A stretch of DNA of 64,000 nucleotides from Cytidiella melzeri (Eukaryota; Basidiomycota; Agaricomycetes; Polyporales; Irpicaceae): positions 1-64,000 of the forward strand of contig JABYQR010000018.1 of NCBI GenBank assembly GCA_022592445.1, written 5' to 3'. This document shows positions 63,601 to 64,000 of this stretch, piece after piece. A program made the position numbers and the translations under genes. The notes under the pieces were generated by a model, which saw nothing but the letters and a program-made list of their open reading frames with translations, did no database searches and was not told the origin of the DNA. How positions within the stretch are numbered: the stretch's first letter is position 1; every line of letters begins with the position of its first letter.

Positions 63601-64000
63601 TCGTTGTAGTGCAGAATAAGGATCGCCAGACGGCGCATGCACCAGTGAGTTGCGGTTGTCTGCTCGTAGAGGTACAAGGTGATGGAGATGAGAGAGTAGA
63701 GAAACGAGGGTTTGTGCCAGCTGAGCATCCCGAGAAGGGAGCTCGCCAGCAAGGTGAGCTACTTGCGCGCGTAGCTCGGATATCAGCTCGGTTTCGGAAA
63801 GTCCAGTCGTCTGCCCAGATACATTGCCATCAGCGGCCTGCACGCGTAAGTCGTCAACCAGCCGTTGTAGTCCATATGTAGACTGTGAACTAGAAGGCAC
63901 AGAGTATCGGCGATTTGGGACTATTCTTGAGGACACGAGGAGGTCTTGCAGAGCAGTAACGCATGTCGATTGAACTTGTCCAATCCGGGTTGGAACAAGG
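60663..64000 (-). CDS. HECT_2-domain (UBE3D/Ipa1-like) protein with long N-terminal region; 5' end beyond window
   Basis: The frame is open to the window edge at 64000, so the start is missing. The N-terminal part is helical and charged (LSETELISELRAQVAHLAGE, RMLDLIHKASDRKMASQAVF), then Ser/Pro-rich with a duplicated LLSLPEFM(R/K)E motif. An intron (about 62407-62350) joins APIAE to ALGVSYVAEYHENLRHVFVF. The HECT_2 region then has LICSSCSLPLV, LPSEHWAELVDAWMCHADQT, LVGGSYLLVREDVVVKV, WYRIRCICGAIVGRC and VYRLAKYAFRPVSPT. It ends in MRIGYATPKPYVIPKNGSFR and LLNKHPGFPQAEHLYYPLD to TAG at 60665-60663. UBE3D-type proteins act in ubiquitin ligation, and yeast Ipa1 also in mRNA 3'-end processing (family knowledge). 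The exon order around 61440-61730 is uncertain. Confidence 0.72.

Overview
The window looks like a filamentous basidiomycete chromosome, most likely an agaricomycete. Protein-coding genes are split by many short (about 50-60 nt) GT-AG introns. The gene families present (NACHT-WD40 NLR-like proteins, DUF6533 membrane proteins, questin-oxidase-like proteins, MYND proteins, Plavaka transposons, chromodomain Ty3/gypsy elements) are typical of that group. This identification is inferred from gene content; no species is claimed.

Layout. 1-3.3 kb: the 3' half of a decayed Ty3/gypsy chromovirus (RT, RNase H, integrase, chromodomain) and its LTR. 3.3-6 kb: decayed sequence without an intact gene. 6.0-16.5 kb: what I read as one large decayed Plavaka-type (CACTA-like) DNA transposon. 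It has CTACGTAG/CTCCGTAGTAC motifs near both ends, a broken transposase (9.0-14.0 kb), a divergently arranged broken DUF6532-like gene (6.3-8.8 kb) and an unidentified decayed ORF (14.9-15.8 kb). The transposase C-terminus is split by a pyrimidine-rich insertion carrying a degenerate pentanucleotide array. 16.9-28.4 kb: two tandem NLR-like (STAND) genes on the minus strand, separated by 1.9 kb that carries a second copy of a repeat also seen at 5.4-6.0 kb. 28.9-30.6 kb: a decayed phosphotransferase/kinase-like pseudogene.

31-64 kb is more ordinary gene space: O-acetylhomoserine sulfhydrylase, an S9 prolyl-oligopeptidase-type peptidase, a short-chain dehydrogenase, a DUF6533 membrane protein, a small unknown gene, a TKL-like protein kinase, a questin-oxidase-like enzyme, a phytanoyl-CoA dioxygenase-like enzyme, a two-RRM RNA-binding protein, and a HECT_2 (UBE3D/Ipa1-like) protein that runs off the right end. 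Interspersed are three copies of one MYND zinc-finger plus C-terminal transmembrane family, at 36.1-38.0, 42.8-44.9 and 53.1-55.0 kb. The first is a pseudogene; the other two are intact.

The genes do not form one pathway. The themes are transposon decay (with a recurrent TGA-stop signature compatible with C-to-T/G-to-A mutation) and local duplication of accessory families (NLR pair, MYND-TM trio). All exon boundaries were read by eye from splice signals, frame continuity and paralogue comparison.
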